Source: Tribonema minus (lineage: Eukaryota > Sar > Xanthophyceae > Tribonematales > Tribonemataceae). Taken from it: 64,000 nucleotides of DNA. Both the position numbers and the translations under genes were made by a program. The notes below the pieces were generated by a model. The model ran no database searches. It was not told the origin of the DNA and saw only the letters and a list, made by a program, of their open reading frames with translations. Where the stretch lies: positions 744,001-808,000 of the forward strand of contig JAFCMP010000525.1 of assembly GCA_017506865.1 (NCBI GenBank), in the 5' to 3' direction. The stretch's first letter is position 1. The number at the start of each line of letters is the position of its first letter. Below, piece by piece: positions 1-12,193 of this stretch.

Positions 1-478
1 GCAGGGGTGCCAGGCACTGTGCCTGAAGCGTCCATGTGCTTGAAGCGGCCATATCTGCAATGGTGTGCTGGCAATGGGTCGGGTAACTTGAAGTCATGAG
101 GAAGTTGAAGTTGAAGCTGTTGGAGGAGAACACCGGTGGAGTGGTCAGTCAGTCGGCAAGGTACATCAATCTTCAGCATCAGCAGTCACGCCGTGCAGGT
201 CCTTGCAGATTGTCGTGTAGCCTTGCAAGGACATTGTCGTACTAATGAAAGCTGGCCCACAAGATCTCAATTGCAGATCTTTGTTTTGCGCTTCGAACTC
301 GCAGGAAGGGTCGTTTGGCTGTATTTGAATGCCTTGAGTACATCTGACCGAGATTTATTCGGTGGCTGACTGCGAATCCATGACATCAAGAGCTGATGCA
401 GCCTCTGTCGTCGCCGCCTGCAACATGCCTAGTAGTTCCTGCAGTTGTGTTGATGCCGCTTGCTGTTGGAGGTTGCGC

Positions 479-618
479 ACCCTCGTTCGGCGGCGTATGC
501 AGTCGCCTGCCTCTGACCACCTGCACTGCTGTTGGCGCGCTCATCAACCACCCTCGTTCGGCGGCGTGTGCAGTCGCCTGCCTCTGACCACCTGCACTGC
601 TGTCGGCGCGCTCATCGA
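479..618. repeat. Direct tandem repeat of about 70 bp, two copies
   Basis: A segment beginning accctcgttcggcggcgt and ending ggcgcgctcatc occurs twice in immediate succession (about 479-546 and 551-618) with only a few mismatches. It ends about 40 bp before the start codon of the first gene, so it lies in the promoter or 5' untranslated region. It contains no open frame that looks real. Confidence 0.85.
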
Positions 619-656
619 TCACGTACCACAGCGGCGGCGCGCGCGCACGCCCACAC

Positions 657-2309
657 ATGTGGGGCGAGCTGGCGCGCGCGGTGGCGCCCCTACGCCTGCC
701 GCAGCGCATGACCTACCTAGAAGTCCGCGACACGGCCGTGCTCTTGGTACTGCGCGACCCCGCCTACAACCCCTTCATCATCAGCAGGGGCGCGGGCGCT
801 AGCGGCAGGGACTTGTGGAAGCGCGTCGCCGAACGCGTCGCAGCGCTGGTGGGGGATGCGTGGGACTCCGCAGCGCAGCGGGGCGTCACGCTCACGGACG
901 GGAGGGGCAACGACGCCAAGGCGGACGCGCTGCGGCAGTACATCTACCCGGGCCTCAAGACGGAGTTCGGACTGCCGTGCATAAACACCAAGAACTTTGA
1001 AACAGAAGTCGCGAAGCGCAAGCGCACAGCAGCGGCGGCGGTGCCCGTGTACAGCGGCCACAACGACCCCAGCGGCGTCAAGGGCGTGCAGGTGAGCCGC
1101 ACGCGCCGGCGCGGGCTCCACCGTCGGCATGCATTTGTTTGTCACTGCTGCATCGGTACCGCGCCGTAGGTCCCGTGGTGGCGCAGCAGCAGCGGCGCAG
1201 CAACTTCAGGTATGATGGTGCACAGCGAGTGCCACCGAGACTAGAGGGCATCCAGAGTGCCGTTGTGCTGAGCAATTACTGCCCGCACTGTTTGGAACAC
1301 GTAGCTTAGGGTCAGGGTAAGGGTTAGGGTTATTATTCGGGTTAAAGTGAGTCTGAGCGGTCATCTGTCCTCCATGTGCGGTGCGTGGCCAAGGCATGTC
1401 CAAGGTTTTTGACGCCATTTACACGATTCCCAACGGAAATGCGCGAGCCGTTCCGTAACCCACTGCCACTGCTTCACGGCTGCATGGGGGCGCGCTGCGC
1501 ATCCGCCGCACCCGGACTGCGTACACTCTGCCGCCGCCCTGCGCAGTTCAAGCTGGCGAGCGACGCCGTCCGCGAGGAGCTGCAAAGCGCGGAGGCGTGG
1601 CTGGCACAGCATCGCGCGGGCAAGCGGCCGGCGCCGCCGAAGGACAAGCAGCGGAGCGGCCTCAAGAAGCCGCGCAGCGCCGCGCCGCTCGCCGCGCCGG
1701 CGCCGCTGCTGCCACCACCTGTGCCGCGCCGCGACGCGAATGAGGCGTCAGAGGACTCGTCGGTGAACGGCGCTGACGCCGGCACCGAGTCTGACGGCAG
1801 CGGCGGCGGCGGCGGTCATGCGCCGCGCGGCCCTTCGATGCGTGCAGCCAGTGGCGGCGCGCATCTGCGCTCCGCCGCCGCTGCCGCCGCCGCCGCTGAC
1901 GCCGCCGCCGCTGCCAGCACCGGCAGAACGCGAACGGCGCAGCAAGCGGCGCCACGCCGGGCTGCGCGCAGAGCGCATGCACGGCGTGAGCCATCACACA
2001 ACGAGACTGCAGCAGCAGCCGGATCGCCAGCTCAGCGCACGGGGCGCCCGACTGCTGCAGCACAAGCCGCGGCGGCGGCGGTGGCGGCAGCGGCGGTGGC
2101 GGCGGCGGCAGCGGCGGCACCGACGGAGCCTGCTGCAGACGCTTTGGCTGCAGAAGTGGACGTGCTCCGCAGGCCGGTCGCGGCGCTGATCACCGCGATC
2201 GTGCGCAGCCTGGCGGGGAGGCCGCGCATGAGTGCGGGGCGCGAGCGGAGCAGGCTCGTCATGGCGAAGCTGCTGCGCGACATGACAGCAACGTGGTCTG
2301 ACAGCGCGC

Positions 2310-2354
<45 letters not shown>

Positions 2355-2548
2355 CCGCGCAGTCGCGCGAGCGGCTGATCGCGGTGACGAACCTCATGGC
2401 GGCGCTCGCAAAGCCGGCCGCGCAGCCGCCGCGCGCGCACGCAGACGCCGCGGTGGAGGCGCTGCAGCAGCAGGCGGAGAGTCACGCGCTTGCGTGCCTG
2501 GCGTCGCTCTTCGCCTCGCACCGCGTGCGTGACGCCGCCGCTGGGTAG
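657..2548 (+). CDS. Hypothetical protein, two exons, Ala-rich C-terminal half
   Basis: Exons 657-1091 and 1547-2548 join in phase 0 (donor CAG|GTGAGC, acceptor GCGCAG|TTC) and give 478 residues. I do not recognise the family. Residues 1-145 look like a compact domain with normal composition, containing VRDTAVLLVLRDPAYNPF and ALRQYIYPGLKTEFG. Residues 146-210 are basic and Pro-rich, with KRPAPPKDKQRSGLKKPR as a possible nuclear localisation signal. The rest is dominated by Ala, Ser and Gly runs, plus a poly-Gly run of about 12, interrupted by helical segments around VDVLRRPVAALITAIVRSL and AVEALQQQAESHALACLASL. The intron carries a short telomere-like repeat near 1307-1334. The ATG at 657 is the first in frame after the direct repeat; an upstream exon cannot be excluded. 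A nuclear role is only a guess from composition. Confidence 0.5.
1307..1336. repeat. Telomere-like TTAGGG tract in an intron
   Basis: Variant and perfect repeats (TTAGGG, TCAGGG, TAAGGG, TTAGGG) follow one another inside the intron of the first gene. The array is short and degenerate. Confidence 0.8.
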
Positions 2549-2635
2549 GGCGAGTGCGGCGCTGACAGCAGCGGAGGCGTCCGTCCGTCTGCACCGCGCG
2601 TCCGCTGCACGGGCGGCGGCCGCGGCTGTAGTGTG

Positions 2636-2742
2636 TGTGCAGTTGCGGGCAGCACGAGCCAGTCTGTGTGAGCAGAGTGCGTTGCTGCTAGGTGTAGTTG
2701 CTGGCAGCACGACCCAGTCTATGTAAGAAGAGTGCGTTGCTG
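2636..2742. repeat. Tandem duplication of about 55-60 bp
   Basis: Two adjacent copies of a unit containing gggcagcacgagccagtctg and gagtgcgttgctgct (second copy tggcagcacgacccagtcta...) lie just downstream of the stop codon at 2548. Copies differ at several positions. Confidence 0.75.
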
Positions 2743-5451
2743 CTGGTAGCTGAAGTGCATGGCACGCTTTGCGGCGAGGCGTGCTGCGCAATGCAGCTCC
2801 TGTGCACAGCACGTTTCCGTGTGGGCAGCTCCGGCTGTGCATGCGTTTGCTGCGGCAGCCATGTAGTACATACTGAATCAGTTGAGACGTATGTAGAGGG
2901 CACGAGTACATTTCATGTATAGTGCGGACATGATCGATAGAAACACCTGCGTCGCTGCAGCGTTTGCCATTGCTGTAAGTCTGTCAATAATGCACTCGTG
3001 CTTGGTTTGAGTACGCCTGTGCCAATCATTGCTGCTGCAGGCGGTCGCTCTCACACAGCTTTGCATGTATGCGCAAAAGAGTCTGCTGCTGGGATAACAC
3101 GTGTCGTCCTCCGAGGGGTGCTTGACAAAATTATCGCACTGCGTTGTTCATCACTACATACCAATCATGATTTCCCGTTGCCTCAGAAGGACCGATCAGT
3201 GCAGGCAGGCAGGCCTCATCCATGGTACGCGCGGAAACATGACACATGTTTCATGGCCTGTCCGGAATACACCGTCTCAATAGGGGTTGAGCGCTGCCGC
3301 TGCTCAAACACACGCATCAATGCGCGCTCCTATGGTGGCCGAGCGCTGACTAGGTGTGCTAAGCGCTGTGCTCATCCCCAATGCGCCATGTCGTATCCCG
3401 CTACAGTAGTGTGCACGCGGCACTTGTGATTGCAGCAACTGTCCATGTGGTGGCACAGACCCACCGCCATCTCATGTCTGTGCATGGCATACGCGCATCA
3501 TGCTCTCAGCTGGAGCAGCCCTCGCATGTATAAACACTGCAGTACATGTCATTTTGTCTGGAGTCTGACGTCTCCTGCTGTACCCTTCATGCATGAAGGC
3601 ACGTTGAGATGCTCACCTCAGTCACCATGATGTAATGTTGCCTGCGCCATCACTACAATGTCTCGACAGGCGGCAACTTGGCGTGCTCTGGTTGCTTAAC
3701 TGGTTTGGCAAATGAGAGCCAAGGCTGACAAGCACCAAGGGGTTGATAGCGTGCACATGGCGCTGCTGGTGCTTACACGGTACCCCACATCGCACTGCGG
3801 TGTTTACTAGGGACGCAAGTGACGCATCATATTAGAGCACAGAGACGGCAGCATCAGACTCCCCTAGGTCAGCCAAACTCACAGTGTGTGAGGTAAACTA
3901 GGGCAGGCAAGCCATGGTGGCCATTGCCATGTGACGCTCTCTGCACCAATTTGAAGTGAACCAGCTGTCAGTGCATAAACCCCCCCACCCCCCTCAGTGC
4001 AGATGCGCGGCGTCACCGCAGAACCTCCATTCAGGACATGTGCTTAAATGTGAGCGCCCTGCATGAGCCCCGGCGCCCGCCCACCGCAAGAGGCTAGTTA
4101 GTGGTCACCAGCTCAATGTTGTACACATCAGGGCTGATCTGATGTGAGTATTGCATGTACAATATCAACACGCTGTGAACGCAACAAAGCATGTGCACCT
4201 AAGAGCCACGTAACAAAAAGCTCTTAGTGACCTCGTAATCTTGGTGTCGTGAGTCCTGAACCCTGCTGTCGTCAACGGTCACTGTTGCCCGCTGGAGTGT
4301 TCTGAACAGCGCTTCAACTATGGACAGCATGTCTGTTGAAGTTGGCGCATGGAGGTTGCAGTAGACTGAACCTGTCGCTTTCACACGTAGACCCGCCACA
4401 GAGATGCGCGCACCAGAGTGCTGCGGCACGTGCGCTGTGCTTTTCACACAATTCATCCCAACGAGCGCAAGGCAGCCCATATGAACGAGAGCAAGCTTGC
4501 GCTCACTGACTGTAACGCAAAGCAAATGCCTTGACGTTGTCACACAACCTCACTAGGCTCGATGCATCGCGATGGCAGTGGCCGGCATGAGCACGCGCTC
4601 ATTCAATCAAAGTTTCACATGCAGCTAGTGACTGCTACAGCATTTTTTTTGGGAGTACCAATGTACGCAGCCAGGTGACGCTGCACTGATGATGCACCTT
4701 CAGCAGCCTCACACGCGCATTACAAAATGCTGTAGAGAAGCACATGGCCACCGCAAAGAATAGTCAAGCTGCAGTGCGGTGGATGACACTGTAATATGCA
4801 TCCTACTTTAGGCAGACAAGCAGCCTCACATTGCGAGCAGACCATCATATTTGACTTACCGTGCACCGCCCCATACAATCGCAGACGAGCGAACAACGAC
4901 ACGTACAGGAGGCGCAGGCGCATATGTCACTTGAGGCCGTCTCATTTATGTGTACACTGGGTCGAAAGGTGTCCATGCAAGCCCATAGACTTTACAGGAA
5001 GCGACTGCAACTTGTTGCTCTGGGAAACGGCAGCGATCCCGCGCTCGGCCGTCTGGGGCACATGTGCCATGGGGGCTGCAATGGGGGAGGCCCCCGGAGG
5101 GGGGTTGGCGGGGGCTATATGACTCTAACATTATCAGGACACAAAATACACGGATGCCAAGGACCCGATGGGTGCACGCGCTGTGTACAGCGGCGCGCTT
5201 GCTCAAGCAGCACACACATGACCACGTCGTAACTTCTCAGACATATCGTTGGAGATGGACTTGACATACTCTAAACCCTGAGCTCCGAATACTTGATGGC
5301 ACTCGCCAGCTCCCGCACTTCAGGCACGGCATTTGCTGTTGCTGATCGGCACTGATGCGCAGAGAGGAGCACGTTGGGCCCTTAGGCCGCTCGTTGTACA
5401 CCTCGGTGGCAAGCACCAAAGCGACGCCGTAAGATAGGATAGCCGAAGCGC
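2743..5451. other. Gene-poor stretch
   Basis: No exon with convincing splice sites or family resemblance was found. GC content is clearly lower than in the genes. One 114-codon open frame on the minus strand (4199-4543) is listed separately. A C-rich tract near 3980-3996 precedes a potential acceptor, but no exon follows. Confidence 0.5.
4199..4543 (-). CDS. Possible small hypothetical protein
   Basis: An uninterrupted frame of 114 residues starts MTTSRHLLCVTVSERKL and ends TKSFLLRGS. Its composition is ordinary, without the low complexity of chance frames in GC-rich DNA, and it contains plausible amphipathic segments such as TDMLSIVEALFRTLQRATV. I do not recognise it. It lies in a lower-GC region with no neighbouring exon that joins it, so it could be a chance frame or a decayed gene. 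Confidence 0.25.
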   Translation of the reverse strand: MTTSRHLLCVTVSERKLALVHMGCLALVGMNCVKSTAHVPQHSGARISVAGLRVKATGSVYCNLHAPTSTDMLSIVEALFRTLQRATVTVDDSRVQDSRHQDYEVTKSFLLRGS

Positions 5452-5730
5452 ATGGCAAAGGTCTTGCTGCGCAAGCTGAAGGCTGTGCTGCCGACGCTGA
5501 CGCTGGAACCTGACCTATACACCGCGCTGTTGTCGCTTCTCCTGAAGACCGGCCTCTCGCTCGGCAGGTGCTGTCCGGGCCGTGGTCGTGAGATGGCTGG
5601 TTGCTCTACATCGATGTTCGCCATGCTGTAGCTGTACTTTTTGCTGCACCGAACGCGCGACAGGCACTCCTTCGACGGAGAGCTGAGTGAGTTCGCCACG
5701 CTCCTTCTTCCTTCACCAGCCCAGTGGTAG
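5452..5730 (+). CDS. Possible small two-exon gene, 60 residues
   Basis: Exons 5452-5567 and 5664-5730 join in phase (CTCGGCAG|GTGCTG with GCGACAG|GCACTC) to give a short protein beginning MAKVLLRKLKAVLPTLTLEP and ending LLLPSPAQW. The first exon reads as a Leu-rich amphipathic helix. The minus strand over the same interval also has a 105-residue open frame (5382-5699), so the strand is uncertain. No family was recognised. Confidence 0.22.
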
Positions 5731-7571
5731 CAAGCTGCGCAGTCTCTGCCTGGCTCTGCCTGGCCTGCCCAGGTGCTCTCTTGCGGAGGCGAGGTGCGGA
5801 CCGAGGATGTTACTTCTTGTCAGCATGTGCATCTACATGCTTAGATGCGGGTATGACTGCAGCTATGACTGCAGTGGCAGATGTCTTTCAGTCTCAAAAG
5901 CTGGAGAACACCCAGAGAACGTGACGGTCACGTAACGTCACCCGCCGCCGGGGTCCCCAACTTTTGGAATGATGATGCGAGAGGTGCTGCTTGGTGCTGC
6001 GCGGGCTGCTTGCTGCTGCGCGGGCTGTGTCAAGAGCATGCCTTGCTCTGCCAGTGAAATGGGACAGGACATACACAGCTTGCCCGCCAAGAATGATCGG
6101 TGTTTAAAGTTGGGGGAGAATAGAATGCTCTTAGTGGTGGTCACGTCAAATGTGCGGGCGCGCGGGGAGCCCCAAACAACCGTCAACAGTCAACAGGAGA
6201 GGTAGCGATATAGTGTCACCACCAGTGCTACTCGTTTGAGCGGTTGACAACGTGTGCAGAGCGGTTTGCGTCAGACACTTCAGATGATCAAGTACACACT
6301 TGAAGTTACGACCTCTCTGGACAGGGGATAACTTTGTGCAACGCATGTTGGCAAGTTGTGTTCTTGCAGAACACATACGTGAAGATACGTGACACACTAG
6401 CCCTTTGTGAGATTTCTGGGAGGAGGGTCTCCATCCTCCTACTGTAGGATCACCAAGTTTCGCCCGAGACTTCGTCAAGCTGTGCAACAAGTTGAAGTTG
6501 AGACACTGTTGTTTTGTGTGAATTGAAAAAAAGGTTGTTGTGTGCTGTTGTTGCCGTCCAACTGCTTGTCTACTGCGCGACCAAAGCCCAGATGATCAAT
6601 TCACACATACTCGTGCGTTGTGCGTGCGTGCATCATTGTCATGCAGCGATCACAAACAGACGATACATAGCTTCCAGTTGCATGAAGATCACAGATCACA
6701 CCATGCACGTGCTTGATCTGCTGAGTGCAGCAAAATAACTGCACTTGTACTGCCCCTCTGAGAGTGTGTGACGCCAGCTCACGGCGCCGAGCGACGCAAC
6801 GCTACTTTTGTCATGGCGCGCACCACCGGCGCCCACCCCAAGACCCTGCCGGAATCGCGACAGCCCGCAAAAGACGCCTTTGAACGCAGGAGAGGGGTCC
6901 CCTCCTTAGACCCCTTCTTTTTGCAAGCACTCTGCTAGAAGCAAAGCGCCGGGCCATGTGTTTGATGCACCGCGCGGCCTCGTCCTTTGTCGCCGTGCAG
7001 TGAGCCCTGGGGTCCCTTGTCGCACACCCGCGCGGGGGGCGGTGTAGGATGGCGTGCCCGCCAGGTTGTGACTCACAGGCCACTGCGAACACGCATGCTG
7101 CCGCTGCAGAGGTGTCGACTGCGCGAGTCGTCACGCAGCGCCGCCGCCGCCTCCGGCATCGTGACGCGACGGGTGCGCGTGCGCCCCAGCCGGCGGTGGC
7201 CCGCAGCGCTGCCGCGCGGCAGCAGGGGCGCGAAACAGACTCGTAGACGTGTGCGGCCCGCCCATGTAGACGACGGCGCCAGCATCGCCCCGCCTGCCTG
7301 TGCGCCTGTACGCGAAGCTGCTGCCGCGCAGCGCCGCCGCAGTCCATAGCATGCTCCGTGAGCTCTCTCTGGTGTGCGTGCCCCATGCTGTCCGCGCCTG
7401 GGAGTCGCGCAGCGTGCGCGCAGGATGCCGTGCCGCCGCGACGCGTTCGGCAGCGCGTCATCGCAGCGCACACATGCAGGGATAGAACACGCGCGCCGCG
7501 TGACGCACCGGCCGCGCCATGCATGCGAATGCTCATACGATTTGCAGGTACCCGCGTACACCGGCCGCTAC
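5731..7571. other. Gene-poor stretch between candidate genes
   Basis: Several open frames exist here on both strands, but none has family resemblance or a consistent exon model. A minus-strand segment near 7131-7352 contains VVYMGGPHTSTSLFRAP and might be an exon, but I could not connect it in phase to the gene ending at 7572. Confidence 0.4.
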
Positions 7572-9961
7572 TCAGGTCGCGTGCGGCAGCAGCGCGAGCA
7601 GCAGCCGGTCCTCCCTCACGCCGTGCAGCCGCGCGACGAGCCTGTCGAGCCGCAGCGCCGCGTCCGCGGCCCCCCCTCCCCCTTTCCCGCCGCCGCCAGC
7701 GCCGCCGCCGCCCCACACCTCCCCCAGCAGCGCCTCGAGCGCCTCCGCGGCGCGCTCCTGCTCCGCCGCGAGGCGCGCGTCGATGGCGCGCCGCCGCGGC
7801 GCCGGCAGCAGCGCGCCGGACCACGCGCGCGCCGCCGCCGCGAGGCCGCCGCGCGCCGCGAGCCCGCGCCATTCCCCTGCGAACAGCGCGTCGGCGCCTC
7901 CCGCCGCGCCCTGCGCGCGCGCGAGCCCGAGCACCGCGGCGCGCGGCAGCGCGGCGAGCGCGGCGACGTGCGCGCGCGGCTGCGCGGCGCGCAGCGCCGC
8001 CGCGGGCAGCGCGTCGCACGCGGCGGCGGCGGCGCGCGCGGCGGCGGCGGCAAGGTCGGAGGGCGCTGCGGCGGCCGCGGCGGCGGCGGCGAGCGGGTGC
8101 GACAGCGCGGGGGTGAGGTTGGCGCTGATGGCCTTGACGGCGGCTTGAAGTTTGGCGACAGCCTCGGCGCGCGGCGCGGCCTGCGGCCACCAGCACACGA
8201 GCACGTTGGGGAAGGTGAGGACGGCGACGGTGGCGTCCGCAGCGGCGGCGGCGCCGCTGCCGCTGTCCGGCAGCACCTGCGGCGCGCGTGTAGATGGGCA
8301 GAGAGAGGAGGGCGGGCGTCAGGGGCTGAATGCGGGGTGCCCTGAAGACAACGAGGGTGCGCCCTTCTTCTTGTACGAGATAGCAGCAAGCGCGTTGTTC
8401 ACAAGCGGCACAGAGGCCGACGAGCTTGCAGACGACACTAAACGCCATCGCTGCTATGCAGGTTGGGAGTTGCGCTGCATGGTGCCATTGAGCGTCACCA
8501 CTTTCGCTGTTCAAATGGCTGCTGTAGTCAACCGGATGCCTGTAGGTAAAAGCGAGAGCAGTTCCGCCCGCTTCTGCCTCGTGCTCAGTGTGGCACGTTC
8601 TCTGTGCACCGACTGCTAGTGCTGCATATGAGCGAGTCATGCGCAGCAGGGTGGTACAACGTGCCGTCGAATGTACTCCCTCGGAAGCACACACTGCGGC
8701 TTGGTCGCCGAGCAGAAGGCTGCTTCTAGCGCGAGCCGACAACTCTGGAGTCACGCATCGACTTGCGCGCTCGCTACATAGAACGTACGAAGCGCAGCAC
8801 CCGTCATGCCACGGCCCGATTGACACTCCAGTCGCGCGCGCTGACAACGAAACCGCCAGCGCCACGTCAAAGCTCTTCTGCCGTACGCTGACACGAGCTC
8901 TGCCTCTAATACGTCATCACGCGCACGATTTCGCGCGCTCGCGCGAGCACGGCTAGCTGCTGCGCAGCGCTGCTGCGGCTCACCCCCTCCGGCGCCGGCA
9001 CCGGGCACGCGATGCTCTCGATCTGCGTGTGGTCCACAAAGTACACGCGCCCGTCGATGCGGAAGTACAGCCCCGCGCACGCGCGCGGGTCCAGCAGCAG
9101 CGCGGCGTCAAAGTCCAGCGCGCAGGCCTCCTGCGGCTCCTGCTGAGCGTTGATGGCACGGCAGCGGGCGGCGGTGCGTGGATTCAGTTACAGGGACTCA
9201 CCGTGGCAGTGTAGCTAACATAGTTTTTCCGCCGTTGCTGTGTGAGGCGCTGTTGCGACGCCGGTGCGGCAAGCCAGGCAGCATGCGATGCGTGTATGCG
9301 TTAGCGGAGAAACAGCACCTGGGGTACAGGCTTGTGCTGACGGCAACAATTGGAGCTGACTGACAGCAACATCGCGAGCATTCACATCAGGCACGCAGAT
9401 CACACACTGTGACGCAGTGTCTGAGCGGCAACCGTCACGCTACAGCTGGCTACAAATACACAACTCCCCTTTTTTTGTATCTAGTGTAGTGTGCACTGGG
9501 TCTGTAAGTGCGCTGCATGCCATCGACAGATCTGCCATATGCTGACAGTGGCTGCTACCAGCAAGCGTGGCACTCTGTTTTGACAATACATTGCGCTGTT
9601 TTTTAGGTGAATACATGCAAAAACCTCACATCAGCAGTCATCACAAATGATGGCCCTCGGTATATTCATGAATGGGTCGCAACGTCAACGCTACAAGTAC
9701 CTGAGACTCGTCCAGGTCCCGCTTCCGCTTGCGCGAGGCTCTGCTGAGCACAATGGCTGGCGTTTGCACGGGGGCAGATGGTGCGTTCGCATCAACCCTG
9801 TTGTGGATCGACAGCAGCGCACTGTCGAGGACTGCCACTGTCGTGCAGGCTTCGGCATCGTCGTCCTCGCCAGTGCTGGTTCTGACTCGCGTAGGGGGCC
9901 AGTGATCCAGCGACATCGGATGCAGCCATAGCTGACACTCCATGAAGCGGTCTGCGTCCAT
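7572..9961 (-). CDS. Hypothetical protein, three exons
   Basis: Exons 9961-9701, 9139-8984 and 8276-7572 join in phase 0 at both junctions (TCTCAG|GTACTT, CAGCAG|GAGCCG, GAGGGG|GTGAGC, GCAG|GTGCTG) to give 373 residues. Residues 1-87 end in a basic stretch (SRKRKRDLDESQ) that could be a nuclear localisation signal. Residues 88-139 contain GLYFRIDGRVYFVDHTQIES, which looks like paired beta strands. After ADATVAVLTFPNVLVCWWP the third exon becomes an Ala-rich helical domain ending RLDRLVARLHGVREDRLLL. I do not recognise the family. The main uncertainty is whether the first exon belongs here, because it is separated by a 561-bp intron. Confidence 0.5.
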
Positions 9962-10225
9962 GGTGTTAGTGCTGGTCGAACTTAATGCACCAACCGTCTT
10001 CGAAGTTCAGAGGTGATTTTTCGCAAACTTCCAAAGTTGAGCTTCGAAGCTTCAGGTTTTTTGCTGTGTGTGTGACTAAAGTCACTATACAGCTGTCTGG
10101 CAGGCTGGCTAGCTGACAGAACCGTTGTTTCTGGAAGCCATAGTCGCTCTGTCGGCAGCAGAGCCGTAGGACCCAGTGGGCATCTGAGGTCACTTGGGCA
10201 CGCACGCATCCATCAGGATTTTGTC

Positions 10226-11161
10226 ATGCAATCTGCCACTATGTTCTTCAGAGTGGGCTCGCGAGGCGTGGGAAGGGTTGCCGGGAGACGAGACCGGGTC
10301 TGCTGCCAGTGCCAACGGCGCAGCAGCACCAGCCCAGGCGAAAAACCACAGACACCGCCAGCCGGCACCAGCAGCAGCAAAGCAGACGATGACGCGGGTT
10401 GGGCGCTCAAGTGGAAGCTAGCCGGAGGCGGCGTAGTTGCAGTGGCTGTGCCCTGGATGATATCCTACGCCCTGAGGCACGACTGGGAGACGCGCCAGTT
10501 TGTGGAGTCCAGGGTCCCCGGCGGGCGGCGCCTCGTGGCGCACCTGCGGCAGAGGGAGGGGGGGCACTTCGAGGACGAGAGCCCCGTGCGGCGCGCACAC
10601 GACGCGGCGCTGCGCGCGCTGTACAGCATCCCCGTAGACGTGACGCTCACGCTGCCGAGCGGTGAGACGGTGACGCTCCCACAGGTGGACCCCTCCGTCC
10701 CGGTGTCCGCGCTGCCGCAACGCGTCAGGTCCTCCCTGTCCGACTTTGCCTTCGCCGACGTGCCGGACGCAGCGGCGGACGCGGCGGCGCTCGCCGCGCT
10801 GGAGGCCGCGGAGGAGGCAGCGCGCGGCGACGCGCCCGCCACGAGCGACGCCGTTGACTTCATCGACGACGACGTGCGGCGCTGCAACGCCAGCAGCATC
10901 TGGGCGGCTGCGGCAGCGCGGCGTGGCGGCGGCGGCGGCGGCGCGGTGCCCGCGGCGCCGCGGAAGGGCGAGCTGAGCGCGGAGGACGCGGCGGCGATCG
11001 CGGCGGAGCTGCATGCGCGCATCGCCGCGTTGGAGGCGAGCAAGCGCACGAGCGCGCGCTCCATCGACGACATCAATGATGACATCGAGCACCTGCGCGC
11101 GGAGCTCGCCGCGGTGAGGCGCAAGGAGGGCCGGCGGCGACGGGGGTGGCGCATCTTCTGA
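10226..11161 (+). CDS. Candidate mitochondrial single-pass membrane protein with C-terminal coiled coil
   Basis: One uninterrupted exon encodes 311 residues. The N-terminus is rich in Arg and Ser and nearly free of acidic residues for about 45 residues, as in a mitochondrial presequence (start at 10226 or the Met five codons later). One hydrophobic segment around residues 68-87 (GGGVVAVAVPWMISYALR) could span a membrane. A region with VDVTLTLPSGETVTLPQVDP follows, then an Ala-rich acidic part. Residues about 248-300 form a predicted coiled coil ending HLRAELAAVRRKEGRRRRGW. The family is unknown to me; the layout is like inner-membrane anchored organising proteins, but that is inference. Confidence 0.55.
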   Translation: MQSATMFFRVGSRGVGRVAGRRDRVCCQCQRRSSTSPGEKPQTPPAGTSSSKADDDAGWALKWKLAGGGVVAVAVPWMISYALRHDWETRQFVESRVPGGRRLVAHLRQREGGHFEDESPVRRAHDAALRALYSIPVDVTLTLPSGETVTLPQVDPSVPVSALPQRVRSSLSDFAFADVPDAAADAAALAALEAAEEAARGDAPATSDAVDFIDDDVRRCNASSIWAAAAARRGGGGGGAVPAAPRKGELSAEDAAAIAAELHARIAALEASKRTSARSIDDINDDIEHLRAELAAVRRKEGRRRRGWRIF

Positions 11162-12193
11162 AGGGCGCGGGGGGGGTGGGGCTGGGGCAGGGGGGGGGGG
11201 TCTGCTGTCGTTCTCGCAGCGGCGGCGCACCCCCCCCCCGCCCCCAGAGACGTGTCAGGATGCGCGGTCGGTGCTGTCTGCTGCAGGTGCGCGCTGGCAC
11301 TTGCGTGAGAGCACGCACAAGGGACGCACTGAATGACACAACGCTCGACTGATGGTTTTTGATGGCTTTGACGGCGTAGCATGATCCCGCTGCCTGTCTG
11401 TCCGGTGCTGCTCAGATGGCGACAAATGCGCCTGCTACTGCGCCATTGCAGTGCCCATGCAGGCAGCGTCCGGGTGTGTACAAGCCTGTTCGCTGCACCA
11501 TGCACTTTCAGGAGATGCACTCTCACAGATCGTTGTTGCCTCGTGCCATGTTCGGACCCATGGTTGCTGCTGTGGCCAGAGTACTGCGCGCAGCGCGAGG
11601 ACTGGATAGCATTCAAATTCTACTACGTTGCGCCTCTTCTTGAGGTGAACAAGGTGGTGGCAATGCAAGTCCTGTCGGACATACATGAGCCAACCGAACG
11701 ACTCTTGCAGTGAACACGTACTCATGACACTCTCCAGGTTTACTGGCCTCTGAGTTTTGCTGCAGCGTCTCCGCGCGCCAGTTGACAGTGATGCATCTGT
11801 CTGAACGTGAGATGGTGCGGTTGTTGCGTATCAATCAAACGCATACCCTTAGCGATGCTGCTTCGTGGACAAGCACATTGCAGGGCAAACCAAGCAAACT
11901 TTGAACTTGAAGAAGCCGTTGACCCCAAGCGCAGTCCAACAGATCTGGGACACTTGTCGGACTCTACATATCAGCAAGACAAAAGGGCGTTGGGTCCAGG
12001 GGGGGGGGCAGAAAATGAGGCAGCGCGGAGTATCAGCCCTGGCCGGGGTAATGACTCGAAACATGCAGCGAGTGAGTCATACTCGAGCCACCGGTGATTG
12101 AGCTCAGCTGCAACTGCTCTGTAAACCTCGCCGAACACACACACACACGCCACCTGTGGAGAAGCTAGACTCTGCAATCACCAGCATATCAAA
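11162..12193. other. Intergenic stretch
   Basis: It contains poly-G and poly-C tracts (11167-11210 and 11226-11245). A 110-residue plus-strand frame at 11381-11713 shows no family resemblance. The 3' part should hold the promoter of the ADF gene; no clear TATA box was seen. Confidence 0.4.

Noticed and set aside
136..1145. Several overlapping open frames on both strands in the first kilobase
   Set aside because: Only the plus frame from 657 has balanced composition and joins a downstream exon in phase. The others are Arg/Ala/Cys-rich shadows typical of GC-rich DNA.
6811..8865. 684-codon minus-strand open frame
   Set aside because: Its translation is mostly Arg/Ala/Gly and lies in a different frame from the three-exon gene that has consistent splice sites. 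It is a GC shadow of that gene.
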